Below are positions 11,901-23,229 of a stretch of 64,000 bases of DNA, in pieces (the stretch's first letter is position 1; each line of letters starts with the position of its first letter). The position numbers were made by a program, and so were the translations under genes. A model generated the notes under the pieces. It was not told where the DNA came from. It ran no database searches and saw nothing but the letters and a program-made list of their open reading frames with translations. Source of the DNA: Diphasiastrum complanatum (Eukaryota > Streptophyta > Lycopodiopsida > Lycopodiales > Lycopodiaceae); the NCBI GenBank assembly GCA_029204225.1, contig CM055092.1, positions 66,887,423-66,951,422 on the forward strand, read 5' to 3'.

Positions 11901-13000
11901 CAGTAACGGATGATGGGTTAAAATACCCGAAGTTAGTAGCATATGCTCCAAAATTACAGAAAATAAATGCTGACTAAATGTCTGTGTGTAACAATGTGAG
12001 TATAACTTAGGATGACGTGTCTACCTGCTTTTAGGTCTCCGATCTAATAGTATATTTGGTACCTAGCAAAAGATGTATGTAAATGGTTGAATACTTCTAA
12101 AGAGCTTTGGTAAACATGAAGAGTGTAACAGAAATCTCATGAAAGTCTTGGTGCTGATGAAGGTCAGAGAAGATGCAGAAGATGATCCCTTTAACAGACG
12201 AGGATCGATTACCATGGCTTGAAACTCTTCGTGAGCTGCTTATTGATCACATTATTCGAGGGGAACAAGTAGTACTTGCTTGTTCTGCCCTGCGAAGAAT
12301 ATATAGAGATATTCTCCGTTCTGCAGATCTGGATTTTGCTATGCAAAATGATTCTAGCTTTGAAGATAAATCTAATAGAACAAAGAAGGATGCAACAAAA
12401 AATTTGAGCTGGATAGATGAGAAATTTAATGTCCCTGATGTAAAATCATATGACAGAAAGGTTGTTTTTATCTATCTGCATGGCATAACCGAGCTGTTTG
12501 CTGCAAGAGTAGAGACAAGACATAAAAAAGGCCTTCATTACATGCCTCCGACTCTTCTGGAGTCTCAGATGGATACACTGGAGCTCACTGAAGATGAAGA
12601 TGATATTATGATAGTCACTGCAGCCTTGCAACCAGAGAACATTGTGAAAACAGTTCTTTGCAAATTATTCCTCTTGAAGAAGGTAATGGTTGCAAGTAGA
12701 AATATTTCACAGTCTGTTTTCATCAGTTGAAGTTCCAGCATGACAACTAGATGGGCTTTGTTTTGCTTGTTATGTTACTTCATGGATTGCTTCATTAAGT
12801 TCATATTACTCTTTTAAAGCCATGCTGATATATGTACTAATAATTAACTTGTGGGACCAGAAGCTTTCACTTTCTCTAGCTGTTACAGATTAATATTCTA
12901 CTTAATTTTTCTTTTATATTTTTCATATTTCCTGCAGCAACTGAAATCTGACTCCGATGTTCCTCTCCCATCAGGAATGAAGCAGCTGGATATGCTCTAA
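5922..13000 (+). CDS. Gluconokinase-like gene (spliced, first exon not found)
   Basis: Predicted exons are 5922-5967, 6235-6308, 12168-12682 and 12938-13000. All junctions have GT donors and AG acceptors, and the phases join without a stop. The product resembles cytosolic gluconokinase (gluconate + ATP to 6-phosphogluconate). Exon one visible here carries the P-loop GVSGAGKT, split by the intron; the second carries FYDDFHSLENK, where the family normally has a DGDxFHP-type substrate loop. The third carries IPLTDEDRLPWL, VVLACSALRRIYRDILR, then HYMPPTLLESQMDTLE; the last ends at TAA 13000. Between DILRSADLDF and VVFIYL there is a linker of about 40 residues, longer than usual. The 5922 exon starts at phase 1, so an upstream exon with the start codon is expected; it was not identified. 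An in-frame ATG at 5933 is the alternative start. HS in place of HP leaves activity uncertain. Confidence 0.8.
7180..8597 (-). pseudogene. hAT transposase relic, central and C-terminal part
   Basis: On the - strand, fragments in several frames follow hAT/DUF659 order. An FYEATIPFAIADTHVFKEM block near 8330-8400 matches the start of DUF659-type domains. A KLAPTRFSYYFMVLKRL block near 7770-7830 matches the conserved TRF segment before the dimerisation region. A HAVAHMLHPLW block near 7380-7410 resembles the hAT C-terminal dimerisation motif. Frameshifts and stops are frequent. The N-terminal zinc finger lies at 10508-10750, separated by the Gypsy insertion at 8603-10229. The relic is antisense to the host gene. 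Confidence 0.65.
8603..9108 (-). repeat. 3' LTR of the intronic Gypsy
   Basis: On the - strand it starts TGTTACGGCCCTAATGGG at 9108, directly behind a purine tract. It contains a TATATATA promoter-like stretch near 8814-8825 and runs to the ACCTG repeat at 8598. About 200 bp at each flank of 9833-10229 are homologous to it. Confidence 0.6.
9137..9832 (-). pseudogene. Gypsy integrase C-terminus with chromodomain
   Basis: Two overlapping frames (9831-9427 and 9430-9137) encode the end of a chromovirus integrase. The first carries WERYLPLIEFAYNSS and a VGDWVYLKI block from the GPY/F region. The second carries KIGSLAYQLELPEG, HPVFHVNRLR and a chromodomain-like end with HLVCWKGYFDDEDSWE. A frameshift near 9430-9460 separates them. 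Chromodomains of such elements guide integration to heterochromatin. The upstream side is cut off at 9832 by the inverted LTR structure, so the catalytic core is absent. Confidence 0.8.
9833..10229. repeat. Head-to-head LTR palindrome (TGTTAC...GTAACA)
   Basis: The first half (9833-10029) is the 5' part of the Gypsy LTR in + orientation. The second half (10030-10229) is LTR sequence in - orientation. The ends form inverted repeats: GGGAGTTTATACCATT near 9848 and AATGGTATAAACTCCC near 10199. This is not a normal LTR-retrotransposon structure and points to a rearranged or self-inserted copy. Confidence 0.7.
10508..10750 (-). pseudogene. BED-type zinc finger of hAT transposase
   Basis: The frame carries RRWRCYHCGLEFTGSLTKV followed by RAHLL and, after a short insert, ISVCSSVIDAEVERL. 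The spacing C-x2-C ... H ... C fits the BED-like zinc finger at the N-terminus of plant hAT transposases, which binds transposon ends. It reads in the same direction as the relic at 7180-8597 and is probably its 5' part, separated by the Gypsy insertion. The open frame ends at 10508 in a region that becomes degenerate toward 10235. Confidence 0.7.
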
Positions 13001-13009
13001 ATAAACAAA

Positions 13010-13037
13010 ACTGGTTTGGTAAAATTATCAAACCAGT
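13010..13037 (+). other. Perfect hairpin behind the gluconokinase stop codon
   Basis: ACTGGTTTG at 13010-13018 pairs with CAAACCAGT at 13029-13037 around a 10-nt AT-rich loop. It begins 9 nt after the TAA and would lie in the 3' UTR. Function unknown. Confidence 0.5.
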
Positions 13038-15460
13038 AATCCACTTGTGACTCAAGGTAAGGGTCCGATTGCAGGCCACATTATGATCCATTCTAGAGGT
13101 TTTAAACGGGTCTTTCATTCACAGAGAAACGGTGTTGGATGCTTGGAGGTGCAATCTTACACTGTAAGACAATACGAATATCCATAAGGGATGTAATGGC
13201 TTCTTATGCTTACTATTTTTGTTCAATTTACAAGAAAGACTGAAACATTATGTCTTGCCATCATTGTGGACATAAGGTCCAGTTACGCATGGCAATCATT
13301 TCCTAGCTGGAAACTAAGTATTTATGAAGCATGATAAAACCATAAAATTGATTATATTCTGTTTGGAGATTTGCGCTCCAAATTCCAGCACTATTTGGAT
13401 TATTTACAATGACACAGGTATTCATTTCACCCCTCACTCGTTTAGAGGTACAATAAGGATCACAAGATTATTCCATTTTGTGAAATGTGTGAGACAGCTC
13501 AAAAACTGATCTATAAGTGGTTCGTTGTTTGCTAAACTCCCACTGGCATGTGAAACATTAACTGAATTACAGGTGCTTATCTATTTGCATGTAGTGATGC
13601 ACTCACAGTAATGTATGTATCTTTCATCAATTCTCTATAGACCTATAAAGTAGTAATATGTACAGTGCCGTAGACTGTATTCATGCAACGGCCTTTTTTT
13701 GCATTATTTTTCACATAATGTCCATTATTATAGTTAAAATTTGTCTCACTCTGAACAAAAATCAGAAGGAGCGATACAGTTATATATATCAACATATTTG
13801 AAAATAGAGCAAATAGCACTCAAAATAGCATGCGTTAGAGCTTCTGAAGTCTTTATATAATTTTCATTTCATTGTGGTAGTTTTGGTATCAGACGTGTTC
13901 ATATATATTAGGCCCTTCAGAAACTTATTAGGGTACTGTGAAATTCTGACTGTCATGTACGTAGACACCTTTATGTGCATGAAAAAGCATATTTGCAAGC
14001 ATTTTGCAACTAAGGAGATTCTCAAATTCTATAGAGGCCTTCACGCCGTTGGGACCCACACATACAATCGATTGATTTCCTGTAACCTGAGAAAGCCATT
14101 GACCAGAATCTTTTTCCAAATATGACCTACATCAGAAAAAAATATATTTCTTCCAAATTTAGTTTGTATGTGACTAGGTTTTAATCCACCAGTGTACCCT
14201 GATGCAAATGAGATTACTTGTTATTCCTATTCTTAGATGGAGGAGACATCACGATATCTTTTAACTTTGATATGCTAGAAGTGAGTGTTAACTGGTTGTG
14301 TCAATCAGGTCCAAGTGACAAGATAGGTGGGGATGCAGATTGCTGAATCAATATCTCTGACCTGAAGTATTGGTTATTAAGTGATGTTTGTTGGCTGTTT
14401 GATTATGTTGTCCTGCAAGTCTGGTCGAGGTGACTAAATGAAGCCAGCAACAGAATTTAGAAGTTATCTCTATATCAACGATGGGCCACTGATGAGTGAA
14501 TTATGTCTCGATCAGCTGAATAGTTTGATAGTGTTGCAGTTGCTAGTGGTTATCATATTGAGACTCTACAGCCGGAGGTGAGTGATATGCTGCTAATTGA
14601 CAATGATAAATGCAAAGTGGAACCAGGGCATATTTGGTGAAATCCAACTATAAATAGTGAGACTCTGGATATTCTTGAGTTTGCAATTTCAAAGATCTTG
14701 CAGGAAAAAAGCATCTTACATCTGGTTGGTCAGTTCTTACTGCAATAGTCATTGATGGAGTGCATGAAGAATTGTTCTTAGCATTCGCTGCCTTGTCTGT
14801 ATTAAGGCTACCCATTGAAGAGCTAACCTTTAGAGTTGAGGAGGTGGCATAAAGAAATCAAAGATACCATAACAGGGATGCTTATTAAAATTATGGAAGT
14901 TTGACAATGCATGATAAAGAAAGCTAATATGTTGGAGTTGACTTAGTCAAGACAATGGCTCTTGGGTAAACAGAAATACCATTAGCTATCTGATGCATTG
15001 ATAGCACTAGCCCATTGCATGAATGCCATTGGAAGAGCATCGCTATTATTGGGGTAAGTGGGTACATGAAGCCATTATTAGTTGACTTCTATCGAGGCAA
15101 ATTGGTGGGTGGAATATGACCTAATGTATGAAGACCTGATTGACTTCAATTACAAACAAGATTAAGCATAGCATGACAGGAGTAAAGATAAACAACAAAG
15201 CCCCAGTAAGTGAGAATATGAAGCCATCAATAGTTAACAAGGTCTAGCGAGGCAAATTGGTGAATCTCATCAATATTGAAATCGCAAAAGACATGAAAGG
15301 GCTTGTACCATTCTTGCTTCAAGTGCGGAAAGTAACCCCAGCCAAACACAATTTATTCAAAGATATCATCAGTATGACCAAATGTATGAAGTAAAGTCTC
15401 AAAATAAAGTTGCTTGACATTAAGACTCTCAAATCATCTATTGCAATAATTTTAAGAAAT
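13038..15460. other. Intergenic stretch without recognisable genes
   Basis: Only short frames without conserved motifs or splice patterns are present. I see no transposon motif or LTR boundary. Confidence 0.45.
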
Positions 15461-15574
15461 AAGAAACGTGCATGCCACGCATGTGAAAAGTGGTGGTAGT
15501 TGATATAAGCTTTGGTAAGAAATGTGCACGCCACGCATGTGAAAAGTGGTGATAGTTGATATATAAGCTTTGGT
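15461..15574. repeat. Tandem duplication, unit about 57 bp
   Basis: Units 15461-15516 and 15517-15574 both read AAGAAAYGTGCAYGCCACGC, then ATGTGAAAAGTGGTG, ending in AAGCTTTGGT. A partial third unit (GTGAAAAGTGGTGG) follows at 15575. Confidence 0.8.
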
Positions 15575-15699
15575 GTGAAAAGTGGTGGCACACACACACT
15601 AGTGGGTTAGCTCATCATTGACAGGGTGGCCGACAATTTGGGTGGCGGCTTGTGGTCGAGACGTGTGGATGATGCTCAGAGCAGGTGATTGATGATCTA

Positions 15700-16827
15700 C
15701 TTAGTCATCCTCCCCCTCCCTGTGATCTGTGGCACAACATTCTTTTCATTTTCAATTTGTTTTGTGAGACGACGCATTGCGCGTGCCCCTCCATATTGAC
15801 GAGAGAGTGGAAAATGTGAAGGGGGGTTGTGCCAAGGCCCACCTCCCTCACCCCAAAAAATGGGAGACAGGGGTAGGGGAATGTAGCCCTCTCCCTCACC
15901 CTAAAAGATTGTGTGGGGAGGCTAAATCCTCCCCTTCCTCCACCCACTCCCACAACCACCCCCCTCTCCCCCCCCAAAAAAAAAAAGAAAAAAAAGAAAA
16001 GAAAAACCTTTTTTGTGGGGCTCGGGGATGGGGCCTTTTTATTTAGATGTGTTCTATTGTGGGTCAATTATGGATGTATTTAAATCAATATTGTAATCAT
16101 AATGAAATGTTTTGCGATTTTGTTCTATCATGAAAAGGTAATAATCATAAAACATGTTTGTGTGTAGAAAACGATTGGTGTATTGTATTTTCTAGATTAG
16201 AAAATGGTTTACATAATAGTAATTATTCACAATACAAATTAATGAGATCTTCATGTATGTTACAATGTACATATCGAATTATTTGTGGGGTTTCACGATA
16301 TTGAGAAATATATGTTGTTAAAGACACATGTCATTATATTCAGAAGGCCGTATGTTTGTAGAATCTAATCATGACAAATGTAAATCCCAGTTTGTTTTCA
16401 AAACAAATGCACGCTTGTGTTCAAGATTTGTATTGATAGAAGTAAATGTTCTTGTTGTAGTCATAAAACAATAAAAGTTTCTTGTGGTGCACTCATTTGT
16501 TGGGTATCTGAAAAAGTATTACCTGTGTTTTTTCATCGAGTAAATGTGTTGTCATGTTGCGCTATCGATGTTTTGATAGTTTGTTGTAACATACGTGACA
16601 TAGTTGTGTCAATTTTTGTTAAATAAGATATACAATAGCTTGCAGTAGCATATGGATCTAAAATGTCTTGAATGTCCATGTTTGCATTCCATAATTTAGA
16701 TATATAGGATTAAATGTGTTTGTGTAAATATCATTAGAATCTCTGAACAAAATTTTGTCGTTTTGTTATTATCGCTCGTACTCATGGGTATTTATGTGCA
16801 ACGAATCAATCCATGCTATGAATGATA
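15700..16827. other. Low-complexity and featureless stretch
   Basis: Positions 15960-16010 are a C-run followed by an A/G-rich tract. The surrounding frames are compositionally biased and not convincing genes. From 16050 to 16827 I see nothing recognisable. Confidence 0.45.
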
Positions 16828-18585
16828 TGTTAAATTTACACAAGCTAGTTTGCATAAATTTCACTTGTAAATGACTTTGAGGCCATGATGTGGGATGTCA
16901 CACGTGCCAAAAGCATAAGATACCTTATTCTAGGTCAAATCATTAACCTAGCCTTGGAATGTGTCAAAAGAGTGCGTAAAAGGGTAGAGAAAAAGTAGGA
17001 GCTTAAAATAGCAATTTTCTCGTTGTTTTTGGATCTCGAGGTATGGACCCTAAATAGGGTGGATTAACTAGATCTTTAGGTTGGATATTAGATGAAGATT
17101 CACTCATGATGTCAAGTTTTTCATCTTCAAGCATAAGAGGTGAAGACCCCTGGTGGATAGATAGTGGGGCTAGCTCCCACATGACAAGTAAGAGGGAGTA
17201 TTTTTCAACCTTATCTACCTATGATGGACCTATCAAGTCAATTTTTATAGCAAATGATAATTCCTTTTAAGGTAGAAGGCATAGGATCCATACCTTTATG
17301 CTTGGGATCTTCAAGGAAGATCAAGATTGATGGAGTACTTTAAATTTCTAGTATCACTAAGAGCTTGCTTAGTGTAGGACAATTGCTTTCTATTGGATTC
17401 ATTCAAAGTGAATATGATCCAACTTTGTACATAATGTATGATGTAAATGGCATTGTACTTTTATTGATTTATGTAGATGACATCATCCTTAGTGGTGATA
17501 ACATTGATGGTTCAGATGCAAGATTGAGGTCCTCAATAGATTCAAGATGCAAAATTGCAAGCATGTAGAAACACCAATGGAGCAAGATGTAAAAGTGCTC
17601 AATAAAAGTGGTGAAGCATCCTTTATGGACATCACTCTTTATAGGCAACTTATAATCTCCTTAATGTGGAACACCATAACTAGGCCTGATCTATGCTTTC
17701 GTGTATGCAAGATCCATTAGTGATACATTGGAAAAATGCTAAAAGGATCTTGAGATACATCTTGGGTACTCTAGATCATGGAATTCTCTATAAAGGAGAT
17801 GTCATTGATTTGCATGCCTTTAGTGACTCAAATTTTGCAAGTGACAAAGGGATAGGAAGTCCATACGTTCCTATGCAACATTCACTGGTGGAGGAGTAGT
17901 TTCTTGGTTGTCAAAGAAACAAGAAACCATCTTACTTTCTGCAACCGAGGCCGAGTACAAAGCTCTCACTACTACAACAAAGGAGCTACTATGGATCAAA
18001 AGGCTACTTATGGAGCTGAAAGTCATGAAATTAGATGTTGTTCCATTTCTCTACAATGACAACATTTTAGCCCAACACCTTGCAACCAATCCAATCTTCC
18101 ATGCAAGGTCAAACCATATTGAGATCTCTCATCATTTTGAAAGAGAGAAGGTGCAATTTGAGGAGATATGTTTGGAGCATGTGGCAGGTAGTGAATGTGT
18201 TGCTGATATCCTCACTAAACCACTTCAAAAAGCTGCATTTGTGAAGTTAAGATCAGCCCTAGGGTTGATAAGCAAGTCTATGTTATATTCAAAACTAGTT
18301 GTGAGGAGGAGTGTTAAATTTACAGAAGCTAGTTTGCATAAATTCCACTTGTAGATGACTTTGAGGCCATGATGTGGGATGTCACACGTGCCAAAAGCAG
18401 AGGATACCTTTTTCTAAGATCATTAACCTAGATTTGGAATGGTACCTTTGGAATGTGTCCAAAAAGTGCATAGATAGGGTAGAGAAAAAGTAGGAGCTTA
18501 AAATAGCAATTTTCTCATTGCTTTTGGATCTCAAGGTATTGACCCTAAATAGGGTGGATCAAATGGATCTTTAGGTTGGATGTTA
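16828..18585 (+). mobile_element. Internally deleted Copia element with both LTRs
   Basis: TGTTAAATTTACA starts both LTR copies, at 16828 and 18312. The two align over about 265 bp with scattered differences, so the insertion is not recent. The 3' copy follows a purine-rich GTGAGGAGGAG tract. Between them sits only a shortened pol: protease, end of RT and RNase H. The 5' copy joins directly to late gag sequence, so primer site, gag and the LTR end were probably lost in one deletion. The 3' LTR may continue past 18585. Confidence 0.8.
17091..18355 (+). pseudogene. Copia pol remnant (protease, RT end, RNase H)
   Basis: WWIDSGASSHMTSK near 17155-17196 is the copia aspartic protease active-site block. 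After a jump that removes integrase and most of RT comes YDPTLYIMYDVNG and IYVDDIILSG (17468-17500), the RT catalytic motif. RNase H blocks follow: VSWLSKKQETILLSATEAEY, FHARSNHIEISHHF and VADILTKPLQ. Stops and at least two frameshifts (about 17568, 17690 and 17900) disable it. The closest relative in the window is the Copia at 58.8-63.1 kb. Confidence 0.85.
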
Positions 18586-19299
18586 AGGTCAGGTTGTGAT
18601 GAATACATAGAATCCCTAATATGCTCAGATATGAGTTCTACATGTACAAATATGTGATGGGATTTCCATCCAATTATGAGCAAAATTGAGATTTTCCTTC
18701 TTGACTAGTTTGAGTCTATGATTTGATTGATGAATGCTATTGGCATATGTATTTTTATGATCATTGAATGAGATTGGAATTGTAGGTACAATACACAGGC
18801 AGAAGCACCACTAGAGGTCACCATCAAAAGGTGGCTCACTCTACTTTCTTTAAGAGGGGTCTACTTGCATTTATTACATTTTCCTAGGAATACTAGTTCC
18901 TACATGGTCATTCCATCTTTCAAGATTCACCATGAGGCTTACACAGTTTCTACTTGACAGTACTAACTAGTATTCCTCGGCTCTCAGTCTTCGTTTGTCT
19001 CATCTTCACAGAGACCTCCTCGGTCTAAGGTGAGAGGTGCTCTTGGTTAGCTCTGGTCGATTATCTTGGGGATTCAACATAATCAGCCAGCATCATCCCA
19101 CCCCTAATGTGTTGCAGGACCCACTGCAACTCATATTGAATGATGTCGCTCTGTTTCCGCATTGGCATCTTTGATTGTCACTTGGAAAAGCATAGATCCT
19201 CGTTCGCTTGTATAAAACCAAGTGTTTATTGTTGCCAGTCTTTATCAAAAAACCGTTTGCCGCAATTTGTCGCAATGTAACTGGAATGTCAAGTGATTG
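18586..19299. other. Stretch without recognisable genes
   Basis: Might include the rest of the 3' LTR of the preceding Copia, but its end could not be fixed. No coding motif is visible. Confidence 0.4.
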
Positions 19300-20602
19300 A
19301 CATTCTCAAAATTTGGAGAGCTCCCAGTAGCTTCACAGCTCGCATGCCTGAGTGCTTTCCTCATGTCTTTTTCTTATCTCTTGTATCTGCCATTGACAGT
19401 TTCATCTTTGGTTTCTTGGCAGGTACTAGCTTCTGGGAGGTCTTGCTAGATATTCATCAGTTGTCTTGGCACTCTTGTATCCTCCATTTTGCTTCTAGGT
19501 GTTTCCGCAGTTCTTTTCTCAGTTGATGTTCCAGTCTTGTCGATGCTCTTGCCTTGACGAGAAGAGGAAGAACCTTCGATTTGGTAGGTTGCACAAACTT
19601 TGGTTATCAGTCTCAAGGGAATGGGCTCATCATCAAATAGTGGTAGAAACAGATTTGGATGGATGGATTGGTGATGGGAAGAAGACATGATGAAGGCTTG
19701 GTGGAAGGATGGCAGAACTGATAGTTCTACAGTTGCAACCTTGGACCCTTTGCAATGTCAAGTTTTGACCACCACTTGCTGGTTGAGGAGCTCGTTTTAT
19801 TTTGCAGCTTCACGGTTGTCTTTATCATTTCCTTTTCTGCATCTCCTTTCTTTGATCCGTTACTTTGGATCTCTTCGGGCTTTACAAGAGGGGATTCAAC
19901 TATTATTGCTCTAGAGAATTTCTTTTGGTTAAGATCGATTCGACTCAACTATTGATTAAGTTTTGTCCTTTCCTCCTCAGCTTCTTTGCTTAATTTCTTA
20001 TGTCTTCTAGTTGCTTCGCCTGCTTCTTAAATCTTTTCCGGCTGACCAAGCAATGTAGGTGGCCTTCGCAAGACATTTGCAATGATCTCTTAGCTGCTTC
20101 AGTGAAACTATCAGGGTCTGAAAGAACTGAGAATTTCTCATATGAACAGTGGAATGATGGAAAATAGATAGTTGGAAGGTAGGGTGGAGGTGGTGACATC
20201 AGCAGATGGTGTTGGCGATAAGCATGAAAATGGATGCAGATGTTGTGGCAAGAGAGCTGGTTGAAGAAGGAGACTGATTTTCCAATACTTGTACTTCCCT
20301 TTTTTGAAGGATCTTCATCATGACTGGGATACTTCTTCTGATTGAGTCTCTTTGGATTGCCCATTCTGCCTTCTTAGCCTTGTCTTTTTCGTCTTTGGTT
20401 CATGACCTTGGCTATAAATCTCGCTGATGGTGTTGCTAGCAATGTGACTGCTCCAGTGGATGCCTACATATCCACTTTTCCCCCCCCAAAAAAAAAAAAA
20501 TCTATTGGTGGGGATGTTGTTATCTGTAACTTGCATGCTCAACGTTAGATTGGCATGTGGAACACGCAGTTGCAACAGGTAACTAGACAAAAGATTGAAC
20601 AA
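19300..20602 (-). pseudogene. Degenerate coding-like relic, family unknown
   Basis: On the - strand several overlapping frames (20602-20318, 20364-19990, 19948-19727, 19688-19446) follow one another as if one coding sequence had been broken by frameshifts. They are rich in K, S, E and Q, for example SFTEAAKRSLQMS and KTTVKLQNKTSSSTSKW. I recognise no domain. Position upstream of other - strand retroelement relics suggests a transposon origin, but this is inference. Confidence 0.3.
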
Positions 20603-21869
20603 ATTTTAACTAAATTTGTTTCGATCTTGCTGTAGTTGACTCAAAGATGAATATAACGATGAGATGCAAGAATCAACTCTGAAGTGACAGGGATTTCATT
20701 ATGCTCAAAAATTCTAAACATTGTACAGGGTGATCTGAAGCTGGATGGATTAATGAAAATGTGTTCTTGAGATACTCTACAGAAGACTCTCGTGCAGTAG
20801 CTATTTTGCATGCAAAAATCAATCACATGAAACGAGTGAAGAGAAACAAGAATATAAACAAACTATACAGAGAGTGATAACTGTATGGCACTTGTCAAAC
20901 TAAACGTTCATTCATCAACATTGATAATTCACCTTGACAATTTCAATATCCCATTGGTTTTGTAGAGTAATGAGAGTTACTCTTATATGCCCTTGTCAAA
21001 AACAAGACAGAGTTGGTGACACTAAATCTAATATCATTGGTAGCATATATTGTGAGATACGACTTGAAATGCATAGATGGAAAATATACTAATCCCATTA
21101 GTAACTTTCAAATCGTGAGATTCGTAAAATGAATCTTTGTTAGATTTTCGATTCTTAGATTTGGTTTGTTATATGCAGTTTTTGGAAATCTCATCAGAAA
21201 ATGGAAAGACATATAGATTTGAGGTTGCAAGAGTGTAGTGAAAATGTCAATTCCCTAGAGAGGTTGCTCTTGTTTGGGAATAGAAGCAGATGACGGAATA
21301 TTGGTTTTCTCTACGTCTTGCAAGAACTCATTTCATATAATGTCTATGTTCGATTTTGATCTGGTAAATGTCTTGGTAATGTAGTTTAAAGGAACTTCTC
21401 GAGTGAGCAGCAGGTTGAACTGTTGGTTGCTATGGTGCTCGTGTGGTGTTCTTGTGAGGATCCTATTGTGATTCATAACTAACGTGTCGGGCAGATAGGA
21501 TCTTGTTGGGTTGTTTTGGACAGTTTTTAAAACTATGTTTTCTAACACAGTCGGGATGCTCGGCATGGTACTTGGTCTTGACTAGAAATAAAATGGCATG
21601 TTTCACCATAGATGAAACATCTGAATTACATTGGCCCTTGCGTAACTGTATAGCCATCTTGTATGGCTAGTGGTTCTGGACTTTCTGGTGGGTAGTGTGA
21701 TAATGCAAGGAATGTCCAGATTGTGACGGATGGTCTTTATATTGTTGGATGGCATGTGCTTGGGTATGCTGATATGAAGAGAAAGCATCAGCAGGATGCG
21801 TAGCCTGGTAGTGTGGCCACCAGATGGCTTTTGGTCTATTAGGTATCTGGGCAGTGTGTGGTTGATGAG

Positions 21870-22798
21870 GCTTCTACGTTGGATAGATTTCAGAGTAGTT
21901 TGAAACTCATTAGTGAGTTTCTCCATTTGTAGTTGATGTTGCTGATTAAGCAACTCCAACTGGGATTTCCAAAGCTGATCTCTGGTATCCTCGATTGGCT
22001 TCGGCTCATGGACAGGAGCACGGGGTGCTTTCCTTTCCCTGGATTCTTCAATATCTGATCCTTCATCTTTCTCACGGATGGCATCAGACATAGCTAATTT
22101 GGCTCGTATATTCATCATTGGATCTAAGCTCGCGTCTAATCCATCTTGGAAGGCCGACTAAAAACCAGATGTTGAGCATCTGCTTGGTGGGCTATTCTTG
22201 TACTTGGCCTTTTAAGTGCTTGAAATGCTCAATATAGTCTCGTACGCGTTCATCTTTTGCCATCTTGATGTTACTCAATTTGACAAAAGAACTCTCCATC
22301 AAACGAAAGGTCTTAAAATGTTTGATAAAGGACTCTTTCAAAATTGACCAGTCTGTTTATCTTCATGATCAAGGTTAAAAAACCAGTCACGTGCTTTATT
22401 GATCATGGTCATAGAAAATAGTTGGACCATAGCGTCAAGAGATGTTTTGCCATAAACATCGCAGGCATTCTCAAAGATTTGTAAGAATCTTTTGAGGGTC
22501 CGAACTACCGTGAAACTTTGGTAGATCTAACTTGTGTGTACGTCTCTCAATATGAGCTCTGTGAGTGGCAGAAGCTCCATTCAAGTGTGTTCTAGCGTGT
22601 GATGTTTCAACGCCATGAACATGGGTTCGTGCTCATGAAGACTCGGCTCTATGAGGTTCTTGTCCCTCGAATGGGTTTGTGGATGGCCCGTGTATTTGGG
22701 ACCGAGAACCTATGACGACGTCTGATTTGTTCAGCTGTAGGAGATGTCATCTCGTATGGATAATCATCAATGATATGAGGATCAGTATGTTGGTCCAT
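21870..22798 (-). pseudogene. Gypsy-type gag relic
   Basis: Starting at an ATG at 22798 on the - strand, shifting frames give KLDLPKFHGSSDP, then FENACDVYGKTSLDAMVQLF and INKARDWFFNLDHE, then KESFIKHFKTFRLMESSF and ERVRDYIEHFKHL. These match the order of a Retrotrans_gag capsid domain. A Gln-rich helix (ELLNQQHQLQMEKL) follows. At least three frameshifts are present. No protease or RT of the same element is seen downstream. Confidence 0.7.
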
Positions 22799-23044
22799 TG
22801 TGTACGACACTCAGATTGGTCACTCTTGCACTGAAGCACATGCATAAATGACCACAATCAGTCAATCATACATGCCAAAATGTTCAACCACCAAATCAAC
22901 ATGCAAAATTGTTGAACAATGATTGAAATCCTACTTCAATGCTGCAAAAACAAGTTTGAAACAGATCCTTGTAACTAAAACTAAGCTACACCTGTATTAA
23001 TCCTCAAAACTGAAACAAGAAACTATTCTAGCAGCATTTTAGCA

Positions 23045-23083
23045 GTCCAAGAATCAAGAAACACTCATTCTTGATTCTTGGAC
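23045..23083. other. Perfect 16-bp inverted repeat
   Basis: GTCCAAGAATCAAGAA (23045-23060) and its complement TTCTTGATTCTTGGAC (23068-23083) flank a 7-nt loop. It lies behind the Copia RNase H at 23230, perhaps in its 3' non-coding part or LTR. Confidence 0.7.
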
Positions 23084-23229
23084 AGCCCAAGAACATCAAG
23101 AACAAGGTTGTAAGGAGATATGCAAGAATTACACCACAAGCCCAGCCTATTTAGTTTACCTGAATGCTGATTCCTACATTAATCCACAAGAAAGCAAGAA
23201 ATCTAATCCACTCTAGGAAATCAAGAAAG

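Larger units (their letters stand above)
6309..12167 (+). other. 5.86-kb transposon-filled intron of the gluconokinase-like gene
   Basis: The donor GTGAAC follows AATAAAG at 6308 and the acceptor is GGTCAG ending at 12167. Exon phases (1 into 1) agree. The intron holds a hAT transposase relic on the - strand that is itself split by a Gypsy remnant. Positions 6309-7150 and 10751-12167 hold no recognisable coding or structural element. The other two visible introns are 267 bp and 255 bp, so the size comes from transposon insertion. Confidence 0.75.

Noticed and set aside
15705-16067. Open frames of 89-120 codons on both strands
   Set aside because: They come from C-, G- and A/G-rich low-complexity sequence and have no domain or splice context.
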